NCBI GenBank assembly: GCA_027492275.1
Contig: JAPUFC010000030.1
Span: forward strand, 1 to 64,000
Direction: 5' to 3'
Source of the DNA: Mesorhizobium sp.
GTDB lineage: Bacteria; Pseudomonadota; Alphaproteobacteria; Rhizobiales; Rhizobiaceae
DNA: 64,000 nucleotides
Shown here: one piece after another, positions 63,961 to 64,000 of the stretch
Numbering within the stretch: the stretch's first letter is position 1
How the letters are laid out: the number at the start of each line of letters is the position of its first letter
Translations under genes and position numbers: made by a program
The notes under the pieces: model-generated
What the model was told of the DNA's origin: nothing
Database searches by the model: none
The model's input: only the letters and a program-made list of their open reading frames with translations

Positions 63961-64000
63961 ATGGCAGCCGCATCCATGCCGGACACGATGGCGCTCGTGC
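63961..64000 (+). CDS. Start of a probable ABC transporter permease (partial)
   Basis: An ATG opens a frame that runs to the window edge (MAAASMPDTMALV). It follows the sugar-binding-protein gene by 77 bases in the same direction, as expected for the first permease gene. Only 13 codons are visible and no family feature can be seen, so the call rests on context. Confidence 0.4.
   Translation, partial: MAAASMPDTMALV

Overview
The window is high-GC chromosomal DNA from an alphaproteobacterium. The best fit is the order Hyphomicrobiales (Rhizobiales), in a Phyllobacteriaceae/Mesorhizobium-like lineage. The reasons are a malic enzyme fused to a phosphotransacetylase-like domain, a second-type short GluRS, a class II DAHP synthase, a PHA synthase, an STAS-containing MlaE permease, and many GTG/TTG starts behind good Shine-Dalgarno sites. 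This placement comes from recognising families, not from a database search.

Bases 1 to about 41290 look like a housekeeping chromosome. In order they hold: the tail of a large unrecognised protein; a polysaccharide deacetylase; an MCE/Mla-type lipid transport operon (permease, ATPase, MlaD, auxiliary lipoprotein); an MFS transporter; malic enzyme; a DUF2865 secreted protein that overlaps gltX tail to tail; NAD synthetase; 3-methyladenine glycosylase; a DUF1003 protein; DgkA; a GGDEF protein; AroG; glutathione reductase; a DUF2059 protein with RpiA; phosphoglycolate phosphatase; tRNA-Val; threonine deaminase behind an L,D-transpeptidase; MsrQ with a DUF971 protein; a molybdenum-cofactor block (moaA, an EamA exporter, mobA, mobB); a polar amino-acid ABC transporter lacking its ATPase; a 3-hydroxyisobutyrate-dehydrogenase-like enzyme; an OmpA lipoprotein; an aminotransferase with homoserine dehydrogenase; PHA synthase; a peptidase M15A-like lipoprotein; and tRNA-Glu.

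Right after tRNA-Glu comes about 420 bases with no convincing gene, and the content then changes. Bases 41710 to about 60095 are a dense catabolic and transport cluster: a GMC oxidoreductase, an orphan substrate-binding protein, an aldehyde dehydrogenase, an NTF2-like protein, an XRE-cupin regulator, an unrecognised Rossmann protein, an HMG-CoA-lyase-like enzyme, a DapA-family aldolase, a CaiB/BaiF CoA-transferase, a split hotdog-fold hydratase, an acyl-CoA dehydrogenase, an aspartoacylase-like hydrolase, an Asp/Glu-racemase-superfamily enzyme with an unusual single cysteine, a 4,5-dihydroxyphthalate-decarboxylase-like protein, and a full tripartite tricarboxylate transporter. Read together they suggest import of a carboxylated compound, CoA activation, dehydrogenation, hydration and C-C bond cleavage. 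I do not recognise this exact combination as a described pathway, so it is the main candidate for an undescribed system.

The right end (60175 to 64000) holds a genuine formylglycine-generating enzyme, divergent from a ROK regulator with a perfect palindromic operator candidate in the shared promoter region. The ROK gene is followed by a sugar-type ABC substrate-binding protein and the first codons of what is probably its permease.
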